The notes: a model not told the origin generated them from the letters alone. A DNA stretch of 64,000 nucleotides from Thiopseudomonas alkaliphila (GCF_001267175.1 NZ_CP012358.1:343501-407500); one strand, 5' to 3'; positions 40,001 to 47,541 are shown, counted from the stretch's first letter. Program-made: numbers and translations.

Positions 40001-40512
40001 TTACTTCTGCAAAAATAGCTAATGCTTCAATTACTTCTGTAAAAATAGCTAATGCTTCAATTTCATCAGCTAAAATTGGTAATGCCGCTGTAGACACATT
40101 AAAAATTGCTGGGCGAGCTGTAACTCTGCCATATAGCGTGATTATATCAAGTCAGTATATATGGAATGTAAGCCCTAATCAGTGGAGAGAAATTGCTCGA
40201 TTAGTTGTTAGGCCCAGTGGAGCCACAGCGAATATCTCTTGTAGTGTTGAATCTTATATCGTGTCAGGGGGTGATGTATGGGCGCGTATGCGTTTACGAC
40301 GTTTAGAGGGAAATAAAATTCTTTGGTCTGTAGGTGGGCATGTAGGTTTGATCATTCGGTGGGGTGAAGCAGTAATTTCTTCATTTACAGTTGAGGACTC
40401 CTACAGCGGCAGTACTGCAACTTATGTTTTAGAAATGGTTCGAGATAGAGACTTATTTAACCAAGGTGCAGTAGGAACTCGCTCTATAACTTATACAGAG
40501 TTCAAACGATGA
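34048..40512 (+). CDS. host specificity protein J-like (tail tip/central fibre)
   Basis: 2154 residues, nearly twice lambda J. The N-terminal 640 residues are the conserved tail-tip part (VAYARVLLALADGEVDPEITGKNILLDGTPI; VYRIARYCDELVPNGKGGMEPRHTFDC). Two fibronectin-III-like domains follow (about 650-810), then coiled coils with a 58-residue repeat (KLTADLKATDSKAQQGIADAAAAKKLA), two copies of a 200-residue module (about 1190-1390 and 1650-1850) resembling a carbohydrate-binding jelly roll, a DUF1983-like part and a short tip with repeated SAKIA units. It binds the receptor. Alternative start ATG 34066. Confidence 0.93.
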   Translation: MPKRNIMTVSAVLKGAKKGKKKPRQPVEHPDTARSVAYARVLLALADGEVDPEITGKNILLDGTPILDEQGNENIPGVKWEFRPGTPHQLHIAGMPVVENEIGLGVELKSDSPFVKNITNTQLSAIRLRFSWPQLYEQLGNGDVVGYKIVYAIDIAIDDGNYQEVGSYVINDKVTTEYQRSHRIELPKALTGWRVRVRRLTPNKVGGKVADTMQIISLAEIVDAKLRYPHTALLFLEFDSAHFSGTVPTVSVRKKWKLIRVPSNYDSIARTYDGVWDGSFVWAYTNNPAWIWYDLVLSERYGLGRWIKASQVDKWSVYRIARYCDELVPNGKGGMEPRHTFDCVFNDRNAAWSTLRDIAAAFNGMTYWNGAQIALDADMPRAVEYVYTNADVKDGQFQYGSQKANTKHSIALVSYSNPDNHYEQEPVVVSDDGMIRRYGINQVEVTAIGTTRESEAQRRGKQLLLTNKFDRSISFVTGLEGKIPVPGMVVAVADEKLAGRSIGGRISAVSGRKITLDREVSALVGDRLKLNLPSGRAEARTISGIKGRVVTVNTVYSEEPNEQAVWVLEPLELKLQQYRVLRVKRASGSIEHTIEGIQYEPSKFEHVEHGARLDERPITVRPPSVQVPPKNVVISSFSTVHQGQAVTTLRVQWEQVEGAIAYEALWRKDNGDWVAVPRTSSLGFEVTGVYAGKYVAQVRAVNAVDVLSLPSFSEETLVKGKQGTPPHVAFLKTESLVFGIKLNWGFPVQGALDTERTELQYKAQSNEEVLSLGSFAYPANTHTLTGLGAGQIFNFRARLVDRSGNIGPWSNWISGESSAKAEEILDYLSGEINETHLGKHLNEKISSIDQIDEHLKSVEAGLQQTEQLLHEKIDSIDALEYGLKDLDVAIQETEKQLGVLEGSVDTKLEIFNKELEEQLFTLKEEIESLEQSGLYDAEIEYLASEVVLYEGAVYKAKKVTKGNLPTDTVFWEKIGDYSSIDNLVGALASQLQVITQKVSQQGEEIATQSGSITKLSSSLKVANEKAQQGIDDAKAAKQLAETKADAAAVAALDTKVTQQGQDIASQSNSLTKLTADLKATDSKAQQGITDAAAAKKLANTKADATAVAALDTKVTKQGQDIASQSSSLTKLTADLKIMDGKAEQGIADAAAAKKLAGTKADAAVVQALDTRVTQQGQDIASQSQSVTSLKAAIDALPNTGVNLLGAEASMAATMDGTSMFNASRELLEIGSGVGVLDAALKFKPDTADKVALFRYSRSANTWANIEEEKNYIISAYVFSPINKRLQILGVMANSETNPPWFNRYPAETSERFSEITGGEWTRVSAVVNAPKDAVILGMTIYINEENSPISEENFLLISRVMVEQQVGDNRTPSPWVPGKADAVLNANASALAVLDAQVTQQGKELISQSGSITKLSSDLKVVDDKAQQGVDDATAAKALAETKADATAVQALNTKVIQQGEKIASQSSSLTKLTADLKATDSKAQQGIADAAAAKKLAGTKADAAAVQALDTQVTQQGEKIASQSSSLTKLTADLKATDSKAQQGIADAAAAKKLAGTKADAAAVQALDTQVAQQGEKIASQSSSLTKLTADLKATDGKAQQGIADAAAAKKLADTKADAAAVQALDTKVTQQGQDIASQSQSVTSLKAAIDALPNTGVNLLGAEASMAATMDGTSTAYASRELLEIGAGVGALDVALKFKPNTEEKVALFRYARSANTWANIEEEKNYIISAYVFSPINKRLQILGVTASSEEGSRTWLNRYPVETSERFPEITGGEWTRVSAVVDAPKNSAILGILIYINEEKSPISEENFLLISRVMVEQQIGDNRTPSPWVPGKADAVLNANASALAVLDAQVTQQGKDILSQGRSLTEISVKANKNTAAIQQVSSAQASTSGKLSVMHSVKLAVTADGRYYAAGMGIGIENTPSGMQSQMLFSADRFAFFNNANGKAVSPAVIQGGNIYLNNAFIQNATITSAKIADSAITSAKIANASITSVKIANASISSAKIGNAAVDTLKIAGRAVTLPYSVIISSQYIWNVSPNQWREIARLVVRPSGATANISCSVESYIVSGGDVWARMRLRRLEGNKILWSVGGHVGLIIRWGEAVISSFTVEDSYSGSTATYVLEMVRDRDLFNQGAVGTRSITYTEFKR
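37561..39590. repeat. internal duplication in the J-like gene
   Basis: A block of about 640 bp beginning near 37561 recurs 1374 bp (458 codons) downstream near 38935 with high identity. Between the copies, a 174-bp (58-codon) coiled-coil unit is tandemly repeated; the landmark AAGCTGACTGCAGACTTA recurs at 38461, 38635 and 38809. Recombination between these can change fibre length or receptor module. Confidence 0.85.
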
Positions 40513-40865
40513 AAATGAAAAAGTTTATTGTTTATGATTCCTTAGGAAAAATTTTAAGAACAGGAACATGTCCTGAAGAGGGCTTCGAAATTCAAGCTCA
40601 AACAGATGAGTTTGTAATGGAAGGGATGGCTATAGATTCTTTTGAGTATGTTCGTGATGGGAAAATTTTACCTCGACCGACCATGAATATACATTTAAAT
40701 GGAACAGTGCTTGAAGGGGTACCAATTGGCTCAAAAGTCTATGTAGATGGTGAGTTTACAGGTATCTGCGAGTCTGGCTATGTAGAGTTTAATAAATCTA
40801 CTCAAGATAGCTATCAGATTAAATTTTCATTATTTCCATATCTAGATAGTGAGATAACAGTATGA
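40509..40865 (+). CDS. hypothetical tail fibre-associated protein
   Basis: 118 residues, overlapping the J stop by four bases. Beta-rich with a small domain around DGEFTGICESGYVEFNKSTQ that resembles a carboxypeptidase-regulatory or Ig-like strand pattern. Position suggests a fibre cap or assembly factor. Family not recognised. Confidence 0.65.
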   Translation: MKMKKFIVYDSLGKILRTGTCPEEGFEIQAQTDEFVMEGMAIDSFEYVRDGKILPRPTMNIHLNGTVLEGVPIGSKVYVDGEFTGICESGYVEFNKSTQDSYQIKFSLFPYLDSEITV

Positions 40866-41029
40866 ATTTAAATTTGCCTAGCAAGTATCAGGATCGTCGC
40901 ATAATGGACTATCCTGAGCTTTCAGAGCAGTTAGATATGCTGTGGCATGGAATGAATAATAACCCTGAAAAGCGTATTGAGCCTTTCTACTCAGCCATTA
41001 AAAAAGTAAAGGATAGCCACCCTAAGTAA
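40862..41029 (+). CDS. 55-residue hypothetical tail-region protein
   Basis: Begins at the ATG overlapping the previous stop (ATGA). Contains RRIMDYPELSEQLDMLWHGM, close to a short motif (YPxLxEQLDxLW) widespread in small phage proteins encoded after fibre genes, some of which are annotated XkdW-like or fibre chaperones. Ends before an intrinsic terminator. Confidence 0.65.
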   Translation: MNLNLPSKYQDRRIMDYPELSEQLDMLWHGMNNNPEKRIEPFYSAIKKVKDSHPK

Positions 41030-41046
41030 AAAACGAATGATTTTAA

Positions 41047-41068
41047 AACCCGCTACGGCGGGTTTTTT
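41047..41068 (+). terminator. intrinsic terminator after the fibre genes
   Basis: AACCCGC-TACG-GCGGGTT plus T-run, before the lysozyme-like gene, similar in stem to the one at 28592. Confidence 0.9.
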
Positions 41069-41091
41069 ATTGTCTATAGAAAGGTAACCTA

Positions 41092-41571
41092 ATGCTAAAA
41101 AATGTAATCCAGACTGCGATTGATCCGGCGCTGGCACTTTTACCTGCGCGTATGAAAAGTAAAAAAGCGGTAGTAATGATGCTAGCCATAGGCTTGCAGG
41201 AGTCTCGCTTTATTCATCGCCGCCAAATTAAAGGACCAGCGCGTGGCTTTTGGCAATTTGAGAAAGGCGGCGGGGTGTATGGTGTTTTGAATCATCATAT
41301 GACTAGAACACTAGCTGCAGATATCTGCATTAAGCGAGGCATTCGATCTGATAGTACAAGTGTTTACAGCAAGCTTGATCGGGACGATATCTTGGCAGCT
41401 GCATTTGCTCGGTTACTTTTATGGACAGATCCACGATCACTACCAGAGCTTGGTGATGCTCAGGCAGCATGGGATTTATACCTACGCACATGGCGTCCAG
41501 GTAAGCCGCATCGGCACACATGGAATGATCTTTATCAGCAGGTATTAAAAGCGGTGGCTGAGTATGAATAA
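41092..41571 (+). CDS. lysozyme-like lytic enzyme (endolysin candidate)
   Basis: 159 residues. AIGLQESRFIHRRQIKGPARGFWQFEKGGG matches the catalytic region of soluble lytic transglycosylase-like lysozymes, where the Glu of the [LI]-x-x-ES-x-F motif cleaves glycan strands and [GA]-x-[GF]-W/M-Q-[FI] lines the site. No signal peptide is present, so export would rely on the holin encoded 24 kb upstream. It overlaps Rz by eight bases, completing a lysis unit. Confidence 0.75.
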   Translation: MLKNVIQTAIDPALALLPARMKSKKAVVMMLAIGLQESRFIHRRQIKGPARGFWQFEKGGGVYGVLNHHMTRTLAADICIKRGIRSDSTSVYSKLDRDDILAAAFARLLLWTDPRSLPELGDAQAAWDLYLRTWRPGKPHRHTWNDLYQQVLKAVAEYE

Positions 41572-42052
41572 GTCTATTTATTTAGGACTGTTGGCTAGCG
41601 CGGTTATGTTTGCGGCAGGCTGGACGGCTAGTAGCTGGAAAAAAGATAAGCAAATAGCTCAGTTGGAGTTAAGCCACGCTAACTATTTGCGCGGTCTAGC
41701 AGAGCATAACGCCAAGGTTATTAATAATCTATTTAGCGAGGCAAAGGCTAAGCAACAGGCACTAACTGAGCTTGAACAAAAGCACTATCAGGAGTTATCA
41801 CATGAACAAAAAGCTAATCAGCAGCTTATTACTGAGCTCGCTAGTGCTAAGCACCGGCTGTCAGTCCGTATCGAGCCAACCAGCTGCTCCAGTGTACCCA
41901 CCAACACCGAAACCATCGGTTTGGATGATGCAGCCGGAGCCCGAGCAGAGCTACACCCAGCAACTGCAGCAGATATTTTCCGAGTAGCAGCACAGGCTGA
42001 TGAATGCCGGGCAAAACTAACAGCGCTACAAGAATTTGCTAATCAGCTTTAA
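41564..42052 (+). CDS. Rz-like i-spanin
   Basis: 162 residues with an N-terminal signal anchor (about residues 5-20, LGLLASAVMFAAGWTASSW), then a long periplasmic coiled coil, as in lambda Rz. It spans the periplasm with the lipoprotein encoded inside the gene and fuses the inner and outer membranes in the last lysis step. Confidence 0.88.
   Translation: MNKSIYLGLLASAVMFAAGWTASSWKKDKQIAQLELSHANYLRGLAEHNAKVINNLFSEAKAKQQALTELEQKHYQELSHEQKANQQLITELASAKHRLSVRIEPTSCSSVPTNTETIGLDDAAGARAELHPATAADIFRVAAQADECRAKLTALQEFANQL
41802..41987 (+). CDS. Rz1-like o-spanin lipoprotein nested in Rz
   Basis: 61 residues from ATG 41802 (AGGAG eight bases upstream), entirely inside Rz in another frame. A signal peptide ends in the lipobox LSTGC, so the mature protein starts at Cys20. 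The mature part is proline-rich (PAAPVYPPTPKPS), the hallmark of Rz1 outer-membrane spanins. Confidence 0.9.
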   Translation: MNKKLISSLLLSSLVLSTGCQSVSSQPAAPVYPPTPKPSVWMMQPEPEQSYTQQLQQIFSE

Positions 42053-42093
42053 GCACCTACACTAAGAAATAACGAATCTTAGCGAGGTGATAT

Positions 42094-42321
42094 ATGGATA
42101 TTAAGAAGCTAGTGACAGAGGCTAAAAGGCTAATTCCCGACCATTATGATTATGCGCAAAACTGGCTTGATGACATAAAGGATACGGCTGGTTTCGTGGA
42201 GGGGCCAGAGCAAGCTATCAGATACTTCATGATGGGAATGTTTTTAGCCGGTGCGATTACCATTGTTCAGCTTGAAGAGTTTGAGGTGATGGTAACGGGA
42301 ATGAATAAAGTTTTACATTAA
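42094..42321 (+). CDS. hypothetical protein at the right end of the prophage
   Basis: 75 residues, last gene before the chromosomal junction. Helical, acidic, with a hydrophobic segment (YFMMGMFLAGAITIVQLEEFE) that may be buried rather than membrane-spanning. GCGAGGTG precedes the ATG. No family known. Followed by an intrinsic terminator. Confidence 0.65.
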   Translation: MDIKKLVTEAKRLIPDHYDYAQNWLDDIKDTAGFVEGPEQAIRYFMMGMFLAGAITIVQLEEFEVMVTGMNKVLH

Positions 42322-42335
42322 CTCTAGGCGTAAAA

Positions 42336-42360
42336 AAGCCCCAGTTAAGGGGCTTCTTTC
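42336..42360 (+). terminator. terminator at the end of the late operon
   Basis: AAGCCCC-AGTTA-(A)GGGGCTT followed by CTTTCT. It closes the rightward late transcript before ssrA, which is read from the other strand. Confidence 0.85.
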
Positions 42361-42370
42361 TAGTAAAACA

Positions 42371-42392
42371 ATGCTGCCCAAATGCTGCCCAA
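42371..42392. repeat. tandem 11-bp repeat near the presumed attachment site
   Basis: ATGCTGCCCAA occurs twice head to tail (42371-42381 and 42382-42392), with a related inverted TTTGGGCATTG at about 42427-42437. They lie 80-100 bases inside the prophage from the ssrA 3' end, where integrase arm sites would be expected. Confidence 0.5.
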
Positions 42393-42471
42393 ATGGAGTT
42401 AAAACCACTCTAAACGGGTATCATTTTTGGGCATTGTAAAAACATAAGTGCTTGATTTTACTAGGTTTGTT

Positions 42472-42864
42472 TGGTGGAGCCGGGGGGATTTGAACCCCCG
42501 TCCGCCAGCACTCTGCTATCGGTTCTACATGCTTAGCCTTGTCTATTAAGTTAACCCTAGGCGACCCGACGGGCAGGGTGCTTTGGGCGAGTTGTGTAAT
42601 ATTTAGCTGCTTGGTCCACAACATACCGCACAGCGATTCTGTTCTATCTGACAATCACTTCGAGTTTACAGACATCCTCTAATGATTGCTGGCGCCGAAG
42701 CATCCAGAAGGGAAGGGCTAAGGCCGCTTACGCAGCTAGAGCGTATTCCCCATAAGTTTCGTCATTGGCAACTATAAAAGTTACAACAGTGGATTTACGA
42801 GTTCTGTTACCAACTCGGCATGCCCCTCAAGTTTTGTATCCGGCGTCGAATCCTAATCGGCCCC
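42472..42864 (-). ncRNA. ssrA: transfer-messenger RNA
   Basis: The 5' end GGGGCCGATTAGGATTCGACG and the 3' end with the T-arm GGGGGTTCAAATCC and CCGGCTCCACCA form the tRNA-like domain. The tag frame at 42769-42728 reads ANDETYGEYALAA and then TAA. tmRNA rescues stalled ribosomes with SmpB and marks nascent proteins for ClpXP. The prophage stands directly against the 3' end, a common integration target of tyrosine integrases, and the gene appears intact. Confidence 0.97.
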
Positions 42865-42975
42865 AGTCTTACAAGACTATTAGGTGAAGCTGATGATACA
42901 GGAACCATTTGTAAAAGTCGAATTCTATTTGGTTTCATGATTAATTCATAGGTTGCTGCTAAAAGCAAGGCAAGG

Positions 42976-43000
42976 CTTGAAATAGTAAAATAAGCCCATA
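42976..43000 (+). promoter_or_regulatory. sigma-32 type heat-shock promoter of clpB
   Basis: CTTGAAA (42976-42982), 12 bases, CCCATA (42995-43000). This matches the RpoH consensus and is placed 75 bases before the clpB start. The transcript would begin near 43008. Confidence 0.82.
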
Positions 43001-43016
43001 AATAGTAGGTATTCCT

Positions 43017-43050
43017 GGTGAGCTTTTAGGAACGATTGAGCAAGCTCACC
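43017..43050 (+). other. hairpin in the clpB 5' leader
   Basis: GGTGAGCTT and AAGCTCACC pair perfectly (9 bp) around a 16-base loop, followed by TTATTTTC, between the heat-shock promoter and the ribosome binding site. It may stabilise the mRNA or act as an attenuator. Confidence 0.55.
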
Positions 43051-43074
43051 TTATTTTCAAATTTGAGGCAGATT

Positions 43075-45639
43075 ATGCGTATAGATCGTTTTACCAGTCA
43101 GTTACAAATGGCTTTGGCGGATGCACAATCCTTAGCTGTAGGTAAGGATAACCCGGCAATTGAACCAGTTCATTTATTTAAAGCACTGTTGGATCAGCAA
43201 GGTGGGTCGGTTCGGCCCTTGTTGATGCAAGTGGGCTTCAATATGCAAAAGTTGACCAGTGACTTAAATCAGTTACTTGAGCAACTGCCGCAGATTCAAC
43301 AACCTACCGGTGATGTCAACCTTTCGCAAGATACCGCTCGCTTGTTGAATCAAGCCGATCGATTGTCACAGCAAAAAAATGACCAGTATATTTCCAGTGA
43401 ATGGGTGCTGCTAGCAGCGATGGATAGCAACACGGCATTAGGTAAAGTGCTGTTAGAGCAAGGAGTCACAGCAAAAGCGCTAGAAAATGCGATTAGTAAT
43501 TTGCGCGGTGGTGAAACCGTGAATGATCCTAATGCTGAAGAGTCGCGTCAAGCGCTGGATAAGTACACCATCGATCTTACCCAGCGTGCTGAAGAAGGTA
43601 AGTTGGATCCTGTGATTGGTCGTGACGATGAAATTCGTCGAACCATCCAAGTGCTGCAGCGTCGTACAAAAAATAACCCTGTGTTAATTGGTGAGCCAGG
43701 GGTTGGTAAGACGGCGATTGCTGAAGGATTGGCGCAGCGCATCGTCAATGGTGAGGTGCCCGATGGTTTAAAAGGTAAGCGCTTATTATCGCTAGATATG
43801 GGCGCGTTGATTGCCGGAGCAAAGTTTCGTGGTGAATTTGAAGAGCGCCTGAAAGGCTTGCTCAATGAAGTGGCTAAGCAAGAAGGCCAAATCATCTTAT
43901 TTATTGATGAGCTGCATACCATGGTCGGGGCGGGTAAAGCTGACGGCGCGATGGATGCCGGTAATATGCTAAAGCCTGCCTTAGCGCGTGGTGAACTGCA
44001 CTGTGTGGGAGCTACCACGCTTGATGAATATCGTCAGTACATTGAAAAAGATGCTGCTTTAGAACGTCGTTTCCAGAAAGTATTGGTGGATGAGCCGAGC
44101 GAAGAAGACACTATTGCGATTTTGCGTGGCTTAAAAGAGCGCTATGAAGTGCACCATAAAGTAGAAATTACTGACAGTGCAATTATTGCGGCGGCTAAGT
44201 TGTCGTCACGCTACATCACCGATCGTCAGTTGCCAGATAAGGCTATTGACTTAATTGATGAGGCCGCCAGCCGTATTCGGATGGAAATTGACTCTAAGCC
44301 TGAGGCGCTAGATAAACTGGATCGTCGCTTGATTCAGTTAAAAATTGAGCGAGAAGCACTGAAAAAAGAAACCGATGAGGCGACTAAAAAACGCTTAGCT
44401 AAATTAGAGCAAGAAATCACTGAGTTGGAACGTGAGTACGCCGACTTAGAGCAGATTTGGAAGGCTGAAAAAGCTGAAGTACAAGGATCTGCTCAGATCA
44501 AGCAAAAAATTGAACAGGCACGTCAAGACTATGAAATTGCAAGGCGTAGCGGTGACTTAGCGAAGATGTCTGAGTTGCAGTACGGTGTTATTCCAAAGTT
44601 AGAGCGCGATTTAGCTGAGGTGGATGAGCACAGTAAAACGGAAAATCAGTTGCTACGTAACAAAGTAACTGAAGAGGAGATAGCGGATGTAGTGTCCAAA
44701 TGGACTGGAATTCCTGTTTCGAAAATGATGGAAGGCGAGCGTGAAAAGCTACTGCAAATGGAGTCTTTATTGCATCAGCGCGTTATCGGCCAAGATGAAG
44801 CCGTAACGGCCGTAGCTAATGCCGTACGCCGTTCTCGTGCTGGCTTGTCTGACCCTGATCGCCCTAGTGGTTCATTTTTATTCTTAGGTCCAACAGGGGT
44901 GGGTAAAACTGAACTCTGTAAAGCTTTGGCAGAGTTTTTGTTTGATACCGAAGATGCCATGGTGCGCATTGATATGTCGGAGTTTATGGAGAAGCACTCG
45001 GTGGCCCGTTTAATTGGTGCGCCTCCTGGTTATGTAGGCTATGAAGAGGGTGGTTATTTAACCGAAGCTGTACGTCGTAAGCCTTACTCGGTAGTACTCA
45101 TGGATGAAGTGGAAAAAGCGCATCCGGATGTGTTTAACGTGCTGCTACAAGTGTTGGAGGACGGGCGCTTAACCGATAGTCAGGGGCGTACGGTTGATTT
45201 TAGAAATACCGTGATTGTAATGACCTCTAACCTTGGTTCTATGCAAATTCAAGAGTTAGTCGGAGACAAAGAGGCACAGCGTGCTGCGGTAATGGATGCG
45301 GTGGGTACGCATTTCCGTCCTGAGTTTATTAACCGGATTGATGAGTTGGTGATCTTTGAGCCTTTAGCTAAAGAACAAATTGCCGGTATTGCAGAAATTC
45401 AGTTGGGTCGGTTACGTCAGCGTTTAGCTGAGCGTGAACTACACTTGCAGTTAGGCCAGGATGCATTAGATAAGTTAGTAGCGGTTGGTTACGATCCTTT
45501 ATATGGCGCACGCCCACTAAAACGCGCGATTCAACGCTGGATCGAAAATCCATTAGCGCAAGCGATTTTAACTGGAGCATTTGCGCCGGGCAGTACTATC
45601 CATGCACAAGTGAAGCAGGATGAGATTGTTTTTAGTTAA
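43075..45639 (+). CDS. clpB: ClpB disaggregase
   Basis: 854 residues from ATG 43075 (GAGG upstream), the usual start MRIDRF; a reading from 43036 adds 13 unlikely residues. Order: N-domain (1-145), AAA+ 1 with GEPGVGKT near 207, coiled-coil middle domain (about 400-525), and AAA+ 2 with GPTGVGKT near 604. A hexamer pulls polypeptides from aggregates together with DnaK. The sigma-32-like promoter upstream agrees with heat induction. Confidence 0.97.
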   Translation: MRIDRFTSQLQMALADAQSLAVGKDNPAIEPVHLFKALLDQQGGSVRPLLMQVGFNMQKLTSDLNQLLEQLPQIQQPTGDVNLSQDTARLLNQADRLSQQKNDQYISSEWVLLAAMDSNTALGKVLLEQGVTAKALENAISNLRGGETVNDPNAEESRQALDKYTIDLTQRAEEGKLDPVIGRDDEIRRTIQVLQRRTKNNPVLIGEPGVGKTAIAEGLAQRIVNGEVPDGLKGKRLLSLDMGALIAGAKFRGEFEERLKGLLNEVAKQEGQIILFIDELHTMVGAGKADGAMDAGNMLKPALARGELHCVGATTLDEYRQYIEKDAALERRFQKVLVDEPSEEDTIAILRGLKERYEVHHKVEITDSAIIAAAKLSSRYITDRQLPDKAIDLIDEAASRIRMEIDSKPEALDKLDRRLIQLKIEREALKKETDEATKKRLAKLEQEITELEREYADLEQIWKAEKAEVQGSAQIKQKIEQARQDYEIARRSGDLAKMSELQYGVIPKLERDLAEVDEHSKTENQLLRNKVTEEEIADVVSKWTGIPVSKMMEGEREKLLQMESLLHQRVIGQDEAVTAVANAVRRSRAGLSDPDRPSGSFLFLGPTGVGKTELCKALAEFLFDTEDAMVRIDMSEFMEKHSVARLIGAPPGYVGYEEGGYLTEAVRRKPYSVVLMDEVEKAHPDVFNVLLQVLEDGRLTDSQGRTVDFRNTVIVMTSNLGSMQIQELVGDKEAQRAAVMDAVGTHFRPEFINRIDELVIFEPLAKEQIAGIAEIQLGRLRQRLAERELHLQLGQDALDKLVAVGYDPLYGARPLKRAIQRWIENPLAQAILTGAFAPGSTIHAQVKQDEIVFS

Positions 45640-45670
45640 GGTTAGCTAAGCAGGACAACTCTAAGTCTAA

Positions 45671-45696
45671 GGCCTGAGGAAACTCGGGCCTTTTTT
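45671..45696 (+). terminator. clpB terminator
   Basis: GGCCTGAG-GAAA-CTCGGGCC with a T6 tail, 30 bases after the stop; strong GNRA-type loop. Confidence 0.95.
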
Positions 45697-45718
45697 ATGC
45701 AATAAAACGGAGCTGAAA

Positions 45719-46369
45719 CTAGTCTAATTTGAGTAGTTGTTGGGGCACTTGATAGCTGTGCTGATTGACTAAATCAATGCCACAGTCGAGTGTTTCAATC
45801 CGACTTAAAAACTGCTCAATCATTCCTTTTCCCTTAAAGAACCGGCCATGTTGCGGCACGAACATTTCTACATTTAGCTGCCGGACCATATTGTCCTAAA
45901 GGTGGGGCACTTGTTTGCTAACCATATACGTTGATGAAAGCCTTGCATGCTAGGGGCGTGCTCAGCAAAGGATTCAACTGCAGGTTACCAACTGAGTGGA
46001 GAAAGTGTGCAGGTAAGGCGTTGAGGGTGGTATTGCCAAAGCAAAATTGAGTACCTGCATCGGGAACGGCAATCACTCGATCAGTAGTTTTAATGCCATG
46101 ATTTTGGGTTAAGAATACAGCTGACAAGTGCGGCAAAAAGCGCGCCCACAGTTTGAAGGTAATCACTTTAGCTGGAGTATGGAGTAACCATCTATCCAGC
46201 GCAGCAATAATACCTGGATCTCGGTGCGAGGCAAAAATATAGGTTAGGCTGCGCGACGAAATATAGCGAGAAATTTCAATGTTTAATGGAGTAAAGGTTA
46301 GATCTCCACCGGGATCTAGTAAAACTGATTGGACTGAATAACATCTCCAGTGACTAAAACATTAAACAT
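45719..46369 (-). pseudogene. decayed metallo-beta-lactamase-fold protein gene
   Basis: Pieces of an MBL-fold oxidoreductase can be read in different frames on the minus strand: the start MFNVLVTGD, then VLLDPGGDLTFTPLNIEISRYI...IFASHRDPGIIAALDRWLLHTPAKVIT...ALPAHFLHSVGNLQ in a second frame to a stop near 45920, and a C-terminal MFVPQHGRFFKGKGMIEQFLSRIETLDCG piece ending at 45719. At least two frameshifts or deletions break it, and the metal-ligand segment between LHSVGNLQ and MFVPQHG is damaged. Confidence 0.8.
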
Positions 46370-46557
46370 TGATGGCTACCATCATCAAAGAGAACAGCGG
46401 GATCGCGACGCGTCACAGCCTATGAACTGTAGTTTACTGGCAGCTAGTATGCTTTTTTCAGAAAAATATGGGCTTATGGATAACAACAGAGTTGTGATCA
46501 GGGTCACATTTAGTTGGCAGCGCTGCAAAGTATTGGCTAAGCAGCGCGATTGTTTGG
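46370..46557. other. intergenic stretch with a CRP/Vfr-like site
   Basis: No gene. The frame on the plus strand across this stretch lacks a ribosome binding site and runs into the next gene's 3' end. The stretch contains the CRP-like palindrome listed separately and was probably the control region of the decayed MBL gene. Confidence 0.5.
46493..46508. promoter_or_regulatory. CRP/Vfr-type binding site
   Basis: TGTGATCAGGGTCACA matches TGTGA-N6-TCACA perfectly. It lies about 125 bases upstream of the start of the decayed MBL gene and just after the end of the RimK-like gene. Confidence 0.6.
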
Positions 46558-47535
46558 TTATGGTTTGGCGGCAGCAAAGTGTTGTTGCACAAAGGCTACG
46601 CGTTGCTCGACACTTTCGGTTTTATCTTGACGTTTAAGCTCAGCAAGATGCTGCTCTACAGCATGGGTGCGCGTAGTTAAGCCGGCATTATTAGCGATTT
46701 GAATATTTAGCCCAGGACGGGCGTTAATTTCTAAAATTAACGGTCCTTGTTCTTGGTCAAGTACCATATCTACACCAATGTAACCAAGTCCACACAGCTC
46801 ATAGCAGCTAGCAGCTAAGTGAATGAAGCCTTGCCAGTCAGGAAGTTGCACGCCTGCCACTGGATGTGTGGTGTCAGGATGCTTATTGATTTTGTTGTTA
46901 AGCCAAGTGCCTTCTAGGGTTTTTCCCGTGGCTAAGTCAACACCAACACCGATCGCTCCTTGGTGCAAGTTAGCTTTACCGCCTGATTGGCGGGTAGGTA
47001 AGCGTAGCATGGCCATAACAGGGTAGCCCATCAGGACAATGATGCGAATATCGGGCACCCCTTCATAGCTAATGCTTTTAAAAATGGGGTCGGGTTTGAC
47101 GCGATATTCAATCAGCGCCCGGTCACGAGCGCCTCCTAGTGAGTATAGGCCAGTTAAAATACTGGAGATCTGATACTCAATTTCTTCGTGACTCATGATT
47201 TTGCCCGAGACGGTGCGATAACGCCCTTCAAAACGGTCAGCAATCACAATGATGCCGTCACCACCGGCTCCCTGAGCCGGCTTAATGACAAAGTCTTCAT
47301 GGCCATTAATGATTTTGCTAAGTTGGGCGATCTCTTTTTCAGTTGAGATCACACCATACATTTCTGGGACCTTAACACCATTTTCTAGAGCGCGTTGCTT
47401 GGTGAGGATCTTATCGTCAACGATCGGATACAGACTACGTTTGTTGTACTTTAAAACATAATCGGCATTGCGGCGGTTAATCCCCATGATTCCCAGTTTA
47501 CTGAGCTCGCGCCAAGTTTTTATTAGACCAAACAT
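46558..47535 (-). CDS. RimK-related alpha-L-glutamate ligase-like ATP-grasp protein
   Basis: 325 residues. ATP-grasp features: DDKILTKQRALENGVKVPEMYG, FVIKPAQGAGGDGIIVI (glycine-rich loop near 84-100), and ILEINARPGLNIQIANNAG near the C-terminus with the Mg2+-binding Glu and Asn. The family is related to RimK, which adds glutamate to a protein C-terminus, but forms its own branch that always travels with a 7TM inactive transglutaminase and a retropepsin-like protease, as here. It is the last gene of that leftward operon. Its substrate is unknown. Confidence 0.9.
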   Translation of the reverse strand: MFGLIKTWRELSKLGIMGINRRNADYVLKYNKRSLYPIVDDKILTKQRALENGVKVPEMYGVISTEKEIAQLSKIINGHEDFVIKPAQGAGGDGIIVIADRFEGRYRTVSGKIMSHEEIEYQISSILTGLYSLGGARDRALIEYRVKPDPIFKSISYEGVPDIRIIVLMGYPVMAMLRLPTRQSGGKANLHQGAIGVGVDLATGKTLEGTWLNNKINKHPDTTHPVAGVQLPDWQGFIHLAASCYELCGLGYIGVDMVLDQEQGPLILEINARPGLNIQIANNAGLTTRTHAVEQHLAELKRQDKTESVEQRVAFVQQHFAAAKP

Positions 47536-47541
47536 AACGGC

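Noticed and set aside
1..42470. CRISPR array or tRNA genes in the prophage
   Set aside because: No regularly spaced direct repeats were seen, and no tRNA cloverleaf was noticed by eye. The repeated coiled-coil DNA in the J gene is coding and has no spacers.
46370..46392. Possible FNR box near TTGATGGCTACCATCATCAA
   Set aside because: The spacing and symmetry do not fit TTGAT-N4-ATCAA. The repeat is a short GATGG/CCATC stem.
46350..46637. Plus-strand frame of 95 codons between the MBL remnant and the RimK-like gene
   Set aside because: It has no ribosome binding site, overlaps the 3' end of the RimK-like gene antisense and contains a regulatory palindrome.
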